Below, piece after piece: positions 46,498 through 58,680 of a DNA stretch of 64,000 nt. Position numbers and translations under genes: made by a program. Within the stretch, counting starts at the first letter, position 1. Each line of letters opens with the position of its first letter. The stretch is taken from positions 2,898,501 through 2,962,500 of the forward strand of contig CM050454.1 of assembly GCA_027563935.2 (NCBI GenBank). The letters run 5' to 3'. Origin of the DNA: Costus lasius (lineage: Eukaryota > Streptophyta > Magnoliopsida > Zingiberales > Costaceae). The notes under the pieces were generated by a model that saw only the letters and a list, made by a program, of their open reading frames with translations, searched no databases and had not been told where the DNA came from.

Positions 46498-49254
46498 GTG
46501 AAGATGAGAAGGAAATCTGTTATAGAAGATTAAGATGGCTAATGTATTGTAAGCACTTCCTGGAAGCAATTTACCTAAACAAGAAGCAGTTGGCAAAGCT
46601 TGGATGTCTCTTCAGACAAGGAAGAATCTGGAGCATATGGCAATCAGTTGTTTGCGTTGATTAAAGATTGTCTCTGCAAGCTTGGAAGACCAAATGAAAA
46701 TTAGTTGTTGTGTTGACTAAATAATAAGAAAATAATATAATGAGGAGGAAAAGTTGTATTTCTGTGTTTCATGTGCCGTTTGATGAGTCATAAGATGATT
46801 TATGTTCAAATTATAATTTCACATTAGTTGGAGAGAAATAATCTGAGTTTATAAAATGAAAAATAACTATAAAATGCCAATAATCTGATTTGAGCATGAC
46901 TAAAAATGATTTCTTCAAAGGAAACAATCGTTTTTGTCATGGTTCATAATTTAGCCTAGGAACACAAAATGTTAAATAGTAAGAGAATAAAATTCTGTAG
47001 GTAGAAAATGAGGGAAAATTTTGCATCTCTATACAAACTTATAGCTTGTGATGATGAAGGATGACCTTTTGCCACTTTACAATAGCAACTTGTCATGAAT
47101 AATGAAAACAGATGTCTGGCTTTAGAGAACTTTATGGTAAGTTCATATTGGTAATTTCTCAATGCTACCTTATTTATTGAGTAAATTAGAGGAAATACAA
47201 CATGGCTAGTAATTTTCTCTTAAATCCATCCGTCTGATGAAAAGCTTGCTTAAGATGAAGTATGTCTGCGATATTCACTATTTTATTTTGGTGTTTAGGT
47301 TTCCTCTGGCTCAGAGGAAGCACATGATAATATTGTTTGGCAGCAGAGGACCCTTGTCAAGATTAACATCTTGTATCGGATCTTCATGAAGGATTGACTA
47401 CTGACAAGAGATTTTTTCTGCAGATTGAGAAATTGGTTAATGAAACGAGTATCATTTCCACAGGAGCAATATCAAAATATTACTCTGCAGTGATGTTTTT
47501 ATTCTACTACCATTTGTAAATTACATTTGACATCGAAGGATTACATATTTTGATCAATATGGAGAACTAAAATGCAGCAAAGTTTTGTTCAGACTAAATT
47601 TTAATGACTTTTACCATCCAGTAAAAGTTATCAGTCCTAAACATCATCGTCATTTATCATCCATCCTAAATATATAAAAGCATAGCAACCATGAGATCGA
47701 TAATACCTTCATACTTTACATCATCATTAATGTAATTATAATTATTAACAGAAATTAGCTAAAAGGAACTACAATTATTTCATTTCAAGTAATAAAAATA
47801 GAAAAAAATATAAAAAATACTAGTCACTTTCTATGGAAGTCTCTATTCTATGTAACCATTTCTAGATTGCACTTTTTTAATACTTAGAAGCAAAACAATG
47901 GGGATTAACCAAAATTAGCTAAATAGGGATTGGTAATAAGATGAATGCATGATCCAAAATGAAATCTCAACTACATGTGTATAATATATATGTGCAAATA
48001 GAAAAAAATAATCAATATACATCCTATCACATTAAAAATGGAGCTGTTAATGGTTATCTCCATTTGTGCATTACGCCTTGCACTCTAATAGGAGTGGTTC
48101 TACCATCAAACTCTAAAAAGTGAAACGATTGCTATCAGATAGCCTAATCATATTGTGTAACACTTGAAAACTCTAGTATTATCTAAATGACAATCTTGTA
48201 GTAAATTGATTACTTAATAGAGTTACTCGTTTATTTGTTTCTTTTAAAATGCCCAGTTCTTTTGACCGTATCAAAAAAACAAGTGTCCTATTATCTATCA
48301 TTAGTCAACTTAGAATTTAAATAAAAATTCAAAAACAAATACTAAATTCTAAAATGCCAATAAATTATATTAAAATTAATTTGAATTTAAAGAAAATTAG
48401 AGTCATTGTTTAGAGATGAAACATATTATTAACTTCAATTTCGAATTATTATTCTTGTTGTTACTATTGTTGTATGGAGAAATAAACTCATTTCATTATA
48501 GACAAAATATCAATATTTGTTGGAAATAAAATATAAAACTGGTTAGTCCTCACTCCACTGAAGCAAATGAACACTGATACTGATCTGAGTACGTCATTCT
48601 TCATCTTCGTTCACGGGCACGTAATCAATCTAGAGGACAGTGATATTGATCTGAGTATATCATTCTTCATCTTCCATCACAAGCACGCAATCAATCTAGA
48701 CGATAGTGAGTGAATTGTGAGACCATCAATCCATTAACAAATTAATGTTCATCTTTGACCTTCCAAAAAAAAATACATTCATTCTATGGTCCTATTGATC
48801 AAAGGTATACACACATTTTTCTCTACTTTACAATATTCATCGTCTGCACTTTCGTTCCAATTTTCAAGTATTTCTTTCTACTATATAGCGAGTCACATTA
48901 ATTTGCAGAATTAATTAATCTTGATAGTATTTTGTATTTGTATAAATTTTTTTTGTTACCGGATGGGGGGTTCAAACTTCAAATGCACGTAAGCAATAAC
49001 GCCACTTTGAGTAAACCCATTTTTCTTTATAAATGAATTTAATTGAATCAAATATTATAGTTTATGTTTGGATAAATTTGATTCTACTTTCTAGTTATTT
49101 TCATTTTTACCTTTTTTTTTCTTAGTTGAATTCTATCTGCCACTTGTGTAGATTTATTTATTAACAATAAATTTAATTTAATTTAAGCTCTTAGATTACA
49201 ATTTATATGATTTAAATCGTTAAACTATTGAATATGATGTACTTTAAGTCCTCT
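46498..49254. repeat. RLP 3'-flank duplicated block (copy F)
   Basis: Colinear with 717-3230 and especially 18822-21600, including the sub-block at about 47200-47610. Single copy of the 49-bp segment duplicated behind B and C. Non-coding. Confidence 0.75.
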
Positions 49255-49675
49255 TATTGGACTGACTTTGGCCAAAAGTCAAGTCACATGCAATTGGACG
49301 ATTAGAAAATGAATGATGGATGATAACTACATTTTGTGTGCATTTCCGAGACTTGCTTGAGCGTTGATGACTCTGCCCAAAAGTCAAGACATGTGGTTGG
49401 ACATTTAGGAGACAGAGGGCCCGTTTGGGAATGCGCCGCGGCTCGCCTTTCGCCAGTCAAGCGCGGGTCAAAAGGCGGATTCCTTCGTTAAAAATACGGG
49501 CACGCCCTTCAGATATATGCTGCAGGTGCCACGGGTCAAACGCCGGTCAACTTTTGCCCGCACGGCCCGCACTCCCAAACTGGCCTAGAGATTGTTTTTA
49601 CTAGTCTTTGCAAATTGAAATACGCAGAAGCTGGAATTTTGAGATAATCAGGTGCTTCTTATATAATAATGATAT
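49255..49675 (+). promoter_or_regulatory. P2-type W-box block split by a MITE (unit F)
   Basis: Same organisation as 21600-22040: W-box part, MITE at 49418-49585, then gctggaattttgagataatc and a TATA box near 49655. No gene follows. Confidence 0.55.
49418..49585. mobile_element. 168-bp GC-rich MITE (second copy)
   Basis: Same position, length and ends as 21779-21946, flanked by CAGAG and TAGAG. It was copied by segmental duplication rather than by a second insertion. Confidence 0.75.
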
Positions 49676-50219
49676 GATCGACTCTTCTTGTGAACTCTCG
49701 ATTGTCTCCGGCAAATTTTTGATCATCTCTTGTGAACTTTCACCTGTCTCTGATGAACTCACCAGCTGTTATAAATGAATTTTAACTTTAGTTAAAAAAT
49801 TTAAAACGTATCTTTTAAGGTGTCTAACCGTGCTTTTAAGATTTGTGAATTAAAATCTAAAGGCGTCTCCCTAAAAATTTCTAGAGAGACCGTCTCCCTA
49901 GAATTTTTCTCCCTTGCTTTGCCTTCAACTATAACAGCGGAGGCTTGATGATGGCAATAGAAAATGGAAATGGTTGCAACGATGACTAATCCCAAGCTAA
50001 AGGAATTATCTCGGTGACTATACTTTAGTGAGTTTAGGCTACAATGAGTCAATGATGGCACTTGAAACACAAGGAGGGAAGCACAGTACAATGGACAAGA
50101 ATTAGGACAGTCTACTACAATAGTGAATAGTTAGTAGGAGAGAGGAAATTAGGGCAGACAAAGTAGAGCCAAGCGGGCGCCGGCCGCACAAGTTTGAATG
50201 ACGCTGCAACAGTTCGGAG
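49676..50219. other. Spacer between P2 and the hAT-type MITE (unit F)
   Basis: Colinear with 41831-42339 and 61441-61983. The 96-codon minus-strand frame at 49801-50091 is the spacer frame lengthened by local indels. Confidence 0.55.
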
Positions 50220-50553
50220 TAGGAGTGAGCATTCGGTAAAAATCGAAATCGATTTACTGAAATTTTTTTTACCAAAATTTTTTTTACAGAATTATAAAAA
50301 ATTGAAACTGAATCGAATTTCCTAAAAACCAAAATTTTACCAAACCGAATTTACCAAAATTTTTCGGTAATTCAGTAAATTACCAAAAAATTAAATTATT
50401 AAGTATTTAATTAATTATATGATTGATAATTAAGTGATTAGGTATTGAGAAATAAGTTTTAGACTTTTAATAACTAATTATACTATAATAAAATTAGGAT
50501 ATAATATAATATATTATATTTTTTAATATATATTATATATTATATATATTTTT

Positions 50554-50601
<48 letters not shown>

Positions 50602-50775
50602 AAATCAGTTTTTTACCGAACCAAAATTATAAAAACCGAAACCGAAACCGAAAACCGAATTTTATAAAATTTATTACCGAAACCGAAACCGAATATTTTT
50701 TTACCAAACCGAATTTACCGAAATTTTTAATAATCGGTAAAAACCAAAAAAACCGAAATCGAATGCTCACCCCTA
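50220..50775. mobile_element. hAT-type MITE (unit F copy)
   Basis: Left TAGGAGTGAGCATTCGG, right end CTCACCCCTA; 8-bp flanks GTTCGGAG (50212-50219) and GTTCAAAG (50776-50783). TA tract near 50560-50597. 556 bp. Confidence 0.82.
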
Positions 50776-52164
50776 GTTCAAAGGACTAAAATGACCGTGG
50801 TGGTGACAAGGGAATAAAGCTTATTTCCTCATGAATTCTCTATCTTTCATCATTTTTTTAATATGAGTTTAGAATTTCCTCATGAATTATCTATCTTTCA
50901 TCATTTTACTAATTAAGAAGGCGATTAGTCTGTCATGTATGATTTCGAGTTCAATGGATGAATACTTGAACTTATATCCACTACTTCTGAAATATTAGAG
51001 TTTTGATATCTTCCAAGTATTCAAACTTTTGGCGCACCTCCTAAACACTAGATCCTTAACATCTCCTAAATGCTTGATTTGTATGTGCTCTCTAATAAGC
51101 ATGCTGACATGATTTGAGCCATTCATTTTATTGATATGATATAATTTAAGCTTAGTAGGCTAAACTTATGCAAGACTACTTTCCAGATTATGGCTCTGTT
51201 TGGGATTCTAGGTAGAGCCGTAGGCTAAACATAAATAATACTACTTTTGAACCACTTGCACCCACCTACACTACAATCCTAAACTAGCGCTATGTCCATA
51301 TACTATTACACTGCTAACTGTATTAAATTGACCACTTAATAGAGTTACTCTTTTATTTGTTTTTTTAAAAAAATGCTCATTTCTTTCTGCCGCATCCAAA
51401 AAGTAGTGTCATATTATCTATGATTTAAATAAAAATTCAAGGATAAATACTTGATTCTATAATGCCAATGAATCATATAAAAATTAATTTGAATTTTAAA
51501 AAAAATTAGAGTCATAGTTTAGAAATGATACATATAATTAACTTTATTTTCAAATCATTGTTCTTGTTGTTACTATTGTTCCATGGAGAAATAAACTCAT
51601 TTCATTATAGACAAAATATCAATATTTGCTGGAAATAAAAGATAAAACTGATTAGTCCCTACTTGAGTCAAGCAAATGAATGTTGATATTGATTTGAAAA
51701 TAATATCACCTTTTGAGTTATCTCTCTCGCAAAGTCGTGGTTGATTTTTTTTTTTAACAAAAAAGATGTTATTTTTAGTTTTCACTAATTGGGATAATTG
51801 TATGACCGTAATAATTGACAACAAAATTTTGCGATTAAATTATGCCTTCTTTTGGAAAAGTTAATCATATGATTGAGATCATATACGTGATTAGAAAATC
51901 ATTTGTGGTATGATCAATTTGATTTTTTTTTGGATAAATCTTAAGATTTAATTGATTTTTATTTTGAAAACTGATGAGAACATTATCTTTGTTTGTTGGA
52001 TAGTTAAGAATCAAATTATCTTAAGATTACTTGATTTTCATTCTAAATTATGTCTTTTTTTTTAGTTTGTTGGATAGTTAATTCGTTACAATTATTGTGA
52101 TAAGTACATGATTGAATATTCATTCGTGATCTGAATGTGCCAACTTTTGGATATAAGTTGGAGG
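50776..52164. other. Duplicated spacer upstream of gene E
   Basis: Colinear with 3830-4680 (without the inverted arm), 11190-13180 and 14150-14530. It shows the empty sites of solo LTR 1 (near 51295) and of the Tourist-like element (near 51712). No gene seen. Confidence 0.6.
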
Positions 52165-52385
52165 TAGGGGTGTACATTCGGTTCGGTATATTCGGTAAAT
52201 ACCGCTTTACCGATTTTTTCGGTAAATTCGGTTTGGTATTTTCGGTATCGGTATCGGTACCGGTAATGATTTTTCTATAAATCAGTTATCGGTATCGGTA
52301 TCGGTAAATTTTTTCTAGTTCGGTAAAATACCGATTTTACCGATTTTTCAAGTTATTATCAAGGTTCCAAACTCCCAATGAGAAA

Positions 52386-52425
<40 letters not shown>

Positions 52426-52730
52426 TGATATAGTGATATTTGATTTTGATGTATCAGATTGACAAGAATAATCAATAATATCTAGCAAAATAATTTGCCT
52501 TGGGGACCTATAGTTTGATTTGATAGCTAGAATTGTAGATTTGATAGCTATAATTTTTCATTCGGTAATTTACCGAATTTACTGAAAATTATTCGGTAAA
52601 TTCGGTATCGGTAACTATCGGTATATTTCTTATTCGGTTCGGTATCGGTATTAAAATTTTCGGTAAAAAATAAATCGGTAAATTCGGTATCGGTATATTC
52701 GGTATCGGTAATACCGAATGTACACCCCTA
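52165..52730. mobile_element. hAT-type MITE with a perfect 8-bp target duplication
   Basis: Starts TAGGGGTGTACATTCGG and ends CCGAATGTACACCCCTA, a perfect inverted pair. GTTGGAGG flanks both sides (52157-52164 and 52731-52738). The empty site is intact at about 30955, 43250 and 62865. The interior is cggtatcggta-like repeats with a TA tract at about 52388-52424. 566 bp, no transposase. Perfect ends and target duplication point to a young insertion. Confidence 0.88.
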
Positions 52731-53039
52731 GTTGGAGGGCTCATCGAGATTGATTTTGGATGATGGAGATTAAATTTTGAGTAATGATTTAGACTGTGAG
52801 GAAAATTTGTGCTTGACCCCATTGTCAGTCTTAGTTCAAGGCAAGCAAATAAATAAATGATAGAGATTCATGTGTATTTATCCTCAATTTTCTTCTTTGT
52901 TCCAAAAATAGACTGATTAAAAATGATAAAGCGAAAAAAAACTGATAGAAATGCTGATTAAAAATGATCAAGCAATGAATAAGTGACATGAAGAATCCAA
53001 TAATACACATTGATATTAATTAATTAGAAAAGAGTGGTG

Positions 53040-53387
53040 GATTACGGATAATGACTACTTCTGTACGCATCCAATCAGTTCAAGCCATTTATTTGCAACA
53101 CTTGGCCTTTGAGTTGACTGACTTTAGCCAATAGTCAAGTCGCATATGGTTGGGACGATTAAAAAATAAATGACGGATGATGACTACTTACTTTTGTGTG
53201 CATTTACAAGACTCAGTTCAGAGTTGACTGACTGTGCTCAAAAGTCGCATACGGTTGGGACGATTAAAAATTTTTACTAGTCTTTGCAAATTGAAATATG
53301 CGGCAGCTGGAATTTTGAGATAGGCAGGTTCTGCTTATATAATAACCATGTGATTAGCCTTCTCCTGAGTATCCAACAAACACTCAA
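53040..53387 (+). promoter_or_regulatory. P1 promoter of pseudogene E
   Basis: TTGACTGACT cores near 53113 and 53225, a TATA box at 53336-53344, then the leader. Part of the second W-box stretch is replaced by a repeat of the tcgcatacggttgggacg segment (53245-53270). The upstream ATG seen before gene D is lost. Confidence 0.6.
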
Positions 53388-56079
53388 ATGATGATCAAAT
53401 CCCCAGGTAGCCTCCTATTCTTCTTCCTCTCGCTTGCTTTGCTGAGCATCAAGCTCCGCGGCATGACGTCGCATGCCACTGCTGCAAAGATCCGCTGCCA
53501 CAACGCGGAGAGGCAAGCCCTGCTGGAGTTTAAGCGCAGGCTCGATGATCCTTCCAACCGCCTCTCTTCCTGGGTTGGCAAGGATTGCTGTACGTGGAAG
53601 GGCATTGGTTGCAGCAACATCACTGCCCACGTCATCAAGCTCAACCTTCGGAATGAAGGTTATTATGATGGTGATGAATATTATTTAGAAATGGAAATGT
53701 TTCAGTTCTAGGGTGATATAAGCACTGTTTCGTCGCTGCAATCTCTTGAGGAGCTGATTCATCTGGATCTCAGCGGCAACGACTTTAGCGGCCACAACAT
53801 CCCTGCCTTCTTCAGTTCTTTTCCTAGACTAACTTATCTTGATCTCTCCGGAGCAAGCTTCACCGGCAGAGTACCCAACCAGCTCGGAAATCTCTCCACC
53901 TTGCGATACCTCGATCTTTCCTATAACTGGTATGATGATAATGATTATTATGGTGACTCAACTAGTTCCTTGTACGTTGAAAACCCAGGATGGATCGCTC
54001 GCCTCACTTCCCTCCGACACCTCAATATGAGTTGGGTTAGTTTTGGAGGTGCGTCTAGTTGGTTTGAAGCACTGAATGCGCTCCCTCACATTCAAGAGGT
54101 CAAATTGGCTGGGTGTGATCTAATAGGGTCGCTTCCTCATTCCCCACTGCATCTCAATTTCACATCGCTCCAAACACTTAATTTGGCCGGTAATTTATTT
54201 ACATGAAGTGTCTTTAATTTTGATTGGAATGATATGATCTAATATATACCACATCTTTTTAATATTTGTTAGATAATGATATAAATGGCATGGAACCAGT
54301 GTAGCTATACAATATAACTACCTTGGAGAGTCTTAATTTTGTTCGGAATGATATCTACTGGTCGTCCATGCATGGCTCCATAACAAGGTTGGCTTCTCTA
54401 AAGGAATTATGTTTGTCTGGAAATATATCTAAGAGTTTTCTACTGTTGTTGGCCAACCTCTGAAGCTCCAAATTTTGGGATTAGTGGAAATCACAATCAA
54501 GGATAAGCCATCCAATCTAGAGATGCTCTTTTCTGGATGTCTTATGTATAGCTTGGAAGAGTTGTATCTTTACACCAACCAACTCAATGGTTCTCTTTCT
54601 AATTGGTTAGGAAACATGAAGAATCTCAAGTATATTGATTTTCATAATAATTTGCTCCATCGCTCTATACTAAATTCTCTTGGAAACCTAACCTCATTAC
54701 AGTATTTGGATTTGAGGTACAATAACTTGAATGGGACAATTAGAGACAACATTGGACAGCTAAAGAATCTCATCCATTTGGATCTATCTAATAATCACTT
54801 CATTGGCGAGCTTCCATTAAACTTCACAAAGTTACAATATTTGGATCTCTCAAACAATATGTTCTCAGGACATCTCAATCCAACAATCAACAACACACTC
54901 TTAAACTTACAATATCTTGATTTATCTATGAATAATTTTAGTGGAAGCATTCCCCATTCTCTTTGTCAAATGAATTTATTGTTTACACTCCGCATATCCA
55001 AAAATAGTTTTTCAGGACAACTTCCCAATTGTTGGAATAGTTCCTTTAGGGCAGAGTACTTAGATTTTTCACACAACCAAATTTATGGAGAAATTCCAAA
55101 CACCCTTTGTAACCTAAGGAGGATAACATTCCTACATTTGGCCTACAATCATTTATCTGGTAGAATTCCCCTTTGTTTACATGATTGTAAATATTTGATT
55201 ACTCTTGATGTTGGACACAATTACTTAGTAGGAAATATTCCATCTTGGTCTAATAAGAGTTTGCCTTATTTAAAAGTTCTCAACTTACGCTCTAATTTTT
55301 TGAGCGGCATTATTCCTGAATTGTCTAAGCTTACGTGTCTTCAATCATTAGATCTCTCTAATAATAACCTCTCAGGATCAATTCCACAAACCTTTGGCAA
55401 TTTTATTATAATGAGAACCTCACAACAATACTGCAACACCACCGATATTTCGTACAACTTTGATACATTATGGCTCTTTATAAAAGGAAATGAGTATGAG
55501 TACCTAACATTAGATTCACTTGCCAAATCTATTGATCTCTCCAATAATAACTTGTCAGGATATATCCCTGAGGAAATAGGGTACTTACATGGATTGCAAA
55601 ACTTAAATCTATCTAAAAATAACTTAATAGGGGAGATACCAAGGAGCATTGGTGGAATGCAGAATCTAGAAGCTTTAGACTTATCAAGAAATAATTTATC
55701 AGGTGCAATTCCTTCATCTTTAGGAGATTTGTCTTTTTTGGGTATCTTGAACTTGTCATATAACAACTTCTCGGACAGTATTCCTGCTGGTAGACAACTG
55801 CAAACATTTGGTGCATCTACTTATATTGGAAACCCATACCTTTGTGGTTTTCCCCTTATAAAAAACTGTACAGATGACAAAGCAAAAGGCAACGTAGAAG
55901 AGGAAAACACATATGGTGATGGAAGTAGGGAAACCATATGGCTATTGAGTAGCATCACAATGGGATTTATTATGGGATTTTGGGGAATTTTGGGCATTCT
56001 TCTATTGCATAAAAGGTGGAGAATCCTGTACTTCCATACTATTGACAACGCCTACCACAAGCTATGCATGGAGATGTAA
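53388..56079 (+). pseudogene. LRR receptor-like protein pseudogene (copy E)
   Basis: Start codon, 802-bp exon 1 (53388-54189), 83-bp intron (54190-54272) and the C-terminal half all match B and D. Lesions: TAG at 53709-53711 after 107 codons, TAG at 54302-54304 early in exon 2 (where B and D have Trp), and a 1-bp deletion near 54462. The LRR region has lost about 850 bp: after one 144-bp module (from about 54657) the sequence jumps to the LRRs just before NMFSGHL. From 54475 to the stop (56077-56079) a 534-codon frame remains open, with island, cap, membrane helix and tail intact, so the decay is recent. It could give an N-terminally truncated product only if started internally, without a signal peptide. 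Confidence 0.92.
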
Positions 56080-57384
56080 GTGAAGATGAGAAGGAAATAT
56101 GTTATAGAAGATTAAGACGGCTAATGTATTGTAAGCACTTCCTGGAAGCAATTTACCTAAAAAAGGAGCAGTTGGCAAAGCTTGGATGTCTCTTCAGACA
56201 AGGAAGAATCAGAAGCATATGGCAATCAGTTGTTTGCGTTGATTAAAGATTGTCTCTGCAAGCTTGGAAGACCAAATGAAAATTAGTTGTTGTGTTGATT
56301 AAATAATAAGAAAATAATATTATGTAGAAGGAAAATGAGGAGGAAAAGTTGAATTTCTGTGTTTCATGTGCCGTTTGATGAGCCATAAGATGATTTATGT
56401 TCAAATTATAATTTCACATTAGCTGGAGAGAAATAATCTGAGTTTATAAAATGAAAAATAACTATAAAATGCCAATAATGTTGAGATTCAAGTGACATAA
56501 AACTTATAGTTTAGAAATTATATGTTACTTCAATTTTTAGACAATAATCTTATTATCCTTTTGTTCTGTATGAAGAATGAGCTCATTTCATTGTAGGCGA
56601 AAGTATCAATATCTGTTTAGAAATAAAAAAATAAAACTGGCGAGTTCTTTTTTCTGATGTTGTTGTTTCTTATTTTTCACCAGCAAATAATCAACCCAGA
56701 GGACAATTTTGCATAAATGTTAAATGAGGGAAAATTTTGCATAAAAAATAAAACTTAGCATAAATGTTAAATGAGGGAAAATTTTGCATCTCTATACAAA
56801 CTTATAGCTTGTGATGATGAAGAATGACCTTTTGCACTTTACAATAGCAACTTGTCATGAATCATGAAAACAGATGATGCTTGTCTGGCTTTAGAGAAAA
56901 TACAACATGGCTAGTAATTTTCTCTTAAGTCCATCCGTCTGATGAAAAGCTTGCTTAACATGAAGTATGTATGCGAGATTCACTATTTTATTTTGGTGTT
57001 TAGGTTTCCTCTGGCTCAGAGGAAGCACATGATAATATTGTTTGGCAGCAGAAGACCCTTGTCAAGATTAACATCTTGTATCGGGTCTTCATGAAGGATT
57101 GACTACTGACAAGAGATTTTTTCTGCAGATTGAGAAATTGGTTGATGAAACGAGTATCATTTCCGGAGGAGCAATATCAAAATATTACTCTGCAGTGATG
57201 TTTTTATTCTACTACCATTTGTAAATTACATTTTCACATCGAACGATTACATATTTTGATCAATATGGTGAACTAAAATGCAACAAAATTTTGTGCAGAC
57301 TAAATTTTGGATGGCATTAATGACACTAATTGCGTCCATTTAGTGCTCCAAACTCAAATGATTCTTTCTTTTTTATTTTTTGAA
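56080..57384. repeat. 3' flank of copy E
   Basis: Follows the C/D flank (to about 56800), then the shared sub-block at about 56905-57300. Around 57305 it joins sequence also found at 6060 (tggcattaatgacactaatt). Non-coding. Confidence 0.65.
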
Positions 57385-57750
57385 AATGCTAGACTTACAG
57401 GCACAGTTCTCAATTAGCTTCCTTCTAATCTCGAGTATTTAGATCTTTCCTTTAACAGGATTAGCTGGGGCTTGATAAATTTGTTTCTAAACCTTAAAAC
57501 ATTATATCTTTCAGACAACTCATTCTCGGGGTTCCGTTTACAAATAGCAAACATGATGCCAAGGTTTTGAGTATTTGTCTCTCTCCAATAGTAAATTTAT
57601 TAATGAGGTGCCACAAATTTTGACAATATTACAAGTTGGATTTCTTAAATAATTTATTTTTATGGCATCTTCCTCCAACATTTGGCAACACATTATCATG
57701 GCATTTGAGGCACGATCCTAATAAAATTCATCCACCAAAATTCAACATCA
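57385..57750 (+). pseudogene. Relic of a diverged LRR-RLP (unit E, 5' part)
   Basis: Readable LRR sequence with one TAG at a Trp position: LEYLDLSFNRISWGL, NLKTLYLSDNSFSGFRLQ and IANMMPR, then after frame changes LDFLNNLFLWHLPPTFGNTL. This aligns in order with [34 protein letters not shown] and [15 protein letters not shown] of gene B. It is the longest surviving piece of an older RLP. It is interrupted at about 57752 by the decayed GC-rich element, and its 3' part resumes at 58483. Confidence 0.7.
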
Positions 57751-57754
57751 TTAT

Positions 57755-58482
57755 GTGAACACCGAAATACGCTAAGCTAACAAAAAAAAAAATTGAATTT
57801 CATAAACATATTAAAATTAATACTACAAATATAAAAACTTCAATATATATATATATAATACTAAAAAAAGAAAATTAAGAAAATTATAAAAATATTAATT
57901 CATTAAAATTTTATTCTAACAAAAAAAACACAATTGAATTTCATAAACATATTAAAATTAATACTACAAATATAAAAACTTGAATACATCAACTCATATG
58001 ATTTGATGATTACGCTCGATAATACCTGTCATTTGTTTTTATGCCTCGTGCTCACCTGCAAGGCTGCAATACAATTAACAAAGTAATTGAACTCAGTAAC
58101 TAAGAGAAATGTAATAAAATAATAATTGAAATTAAAATTTTGTGTGTGAAATAGAATTTATAGGAATGAAGTGGGTGTAAATTTATATATTTATCCTCTA
58201 TTTTTTATTATTAAAAGAGGATAAAATAGTAATTTTATAACTAAAAGATAATTATACCCATGAATTCAAATTTTTGGGATACTATATGAGGGTATTAAGG
58301 TAAAATAGCATGAGTAAAAATTTGAATTTAGACACCCAAATTAAAAAAAAAACATTCATTGCGGGTCGTGCCTGGACCGGCATGTGTGCCATACCCGGGT
58401 GGCCCATGTGCTGTGCCAGGCCCGTGGCCTATTGGCTTGATCAATGGGCCATGTCGTGTCATGTCGTGCAAGCTGTGGGCGG
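57755..58482. mobile_element. Decayed relative of the RING-carrying hAT-like element (unit E)
   Basis: Nearly identical to 36890-37625: starts near aacaccgaaatacgctaagc, contains the cgctcgataatacc and atgcctcgtgctca segments, and ends in a GC-rich tail (gtgggcgggcccgttgtc). It lies between the two halves of an LRR relic, which indicates insertion into an ancestral RLP gene. Confidence 0.5.
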
Positions 58483-58680
58483 GCCCGTTGTCACCGCTAG
58501 CCACAATAGTTTATTAGGAAGACTCCCTGTTGTGAAGACATTTGACTATTCTTAATGTGAGACATAATAACTTCAAATGAAAAAGCATGCTCTACTTAAA
58601 AAGTTATGAGCTTGCGGTCTAATTCCTTGAGGGGCGACATTCCTGAATTATCAGGATGCTATCATACTCTTCCCTCTCTG
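58483..58680 (+). pseudogene. Relic of a diverged LRR-RLP (unit E, 3' part)
   Basis: SHNSLLGRLP followed by LRSNSLRGDIPELS in decayed frames, continuing the alignment that breaks at 57750. Confidence 0.6.
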
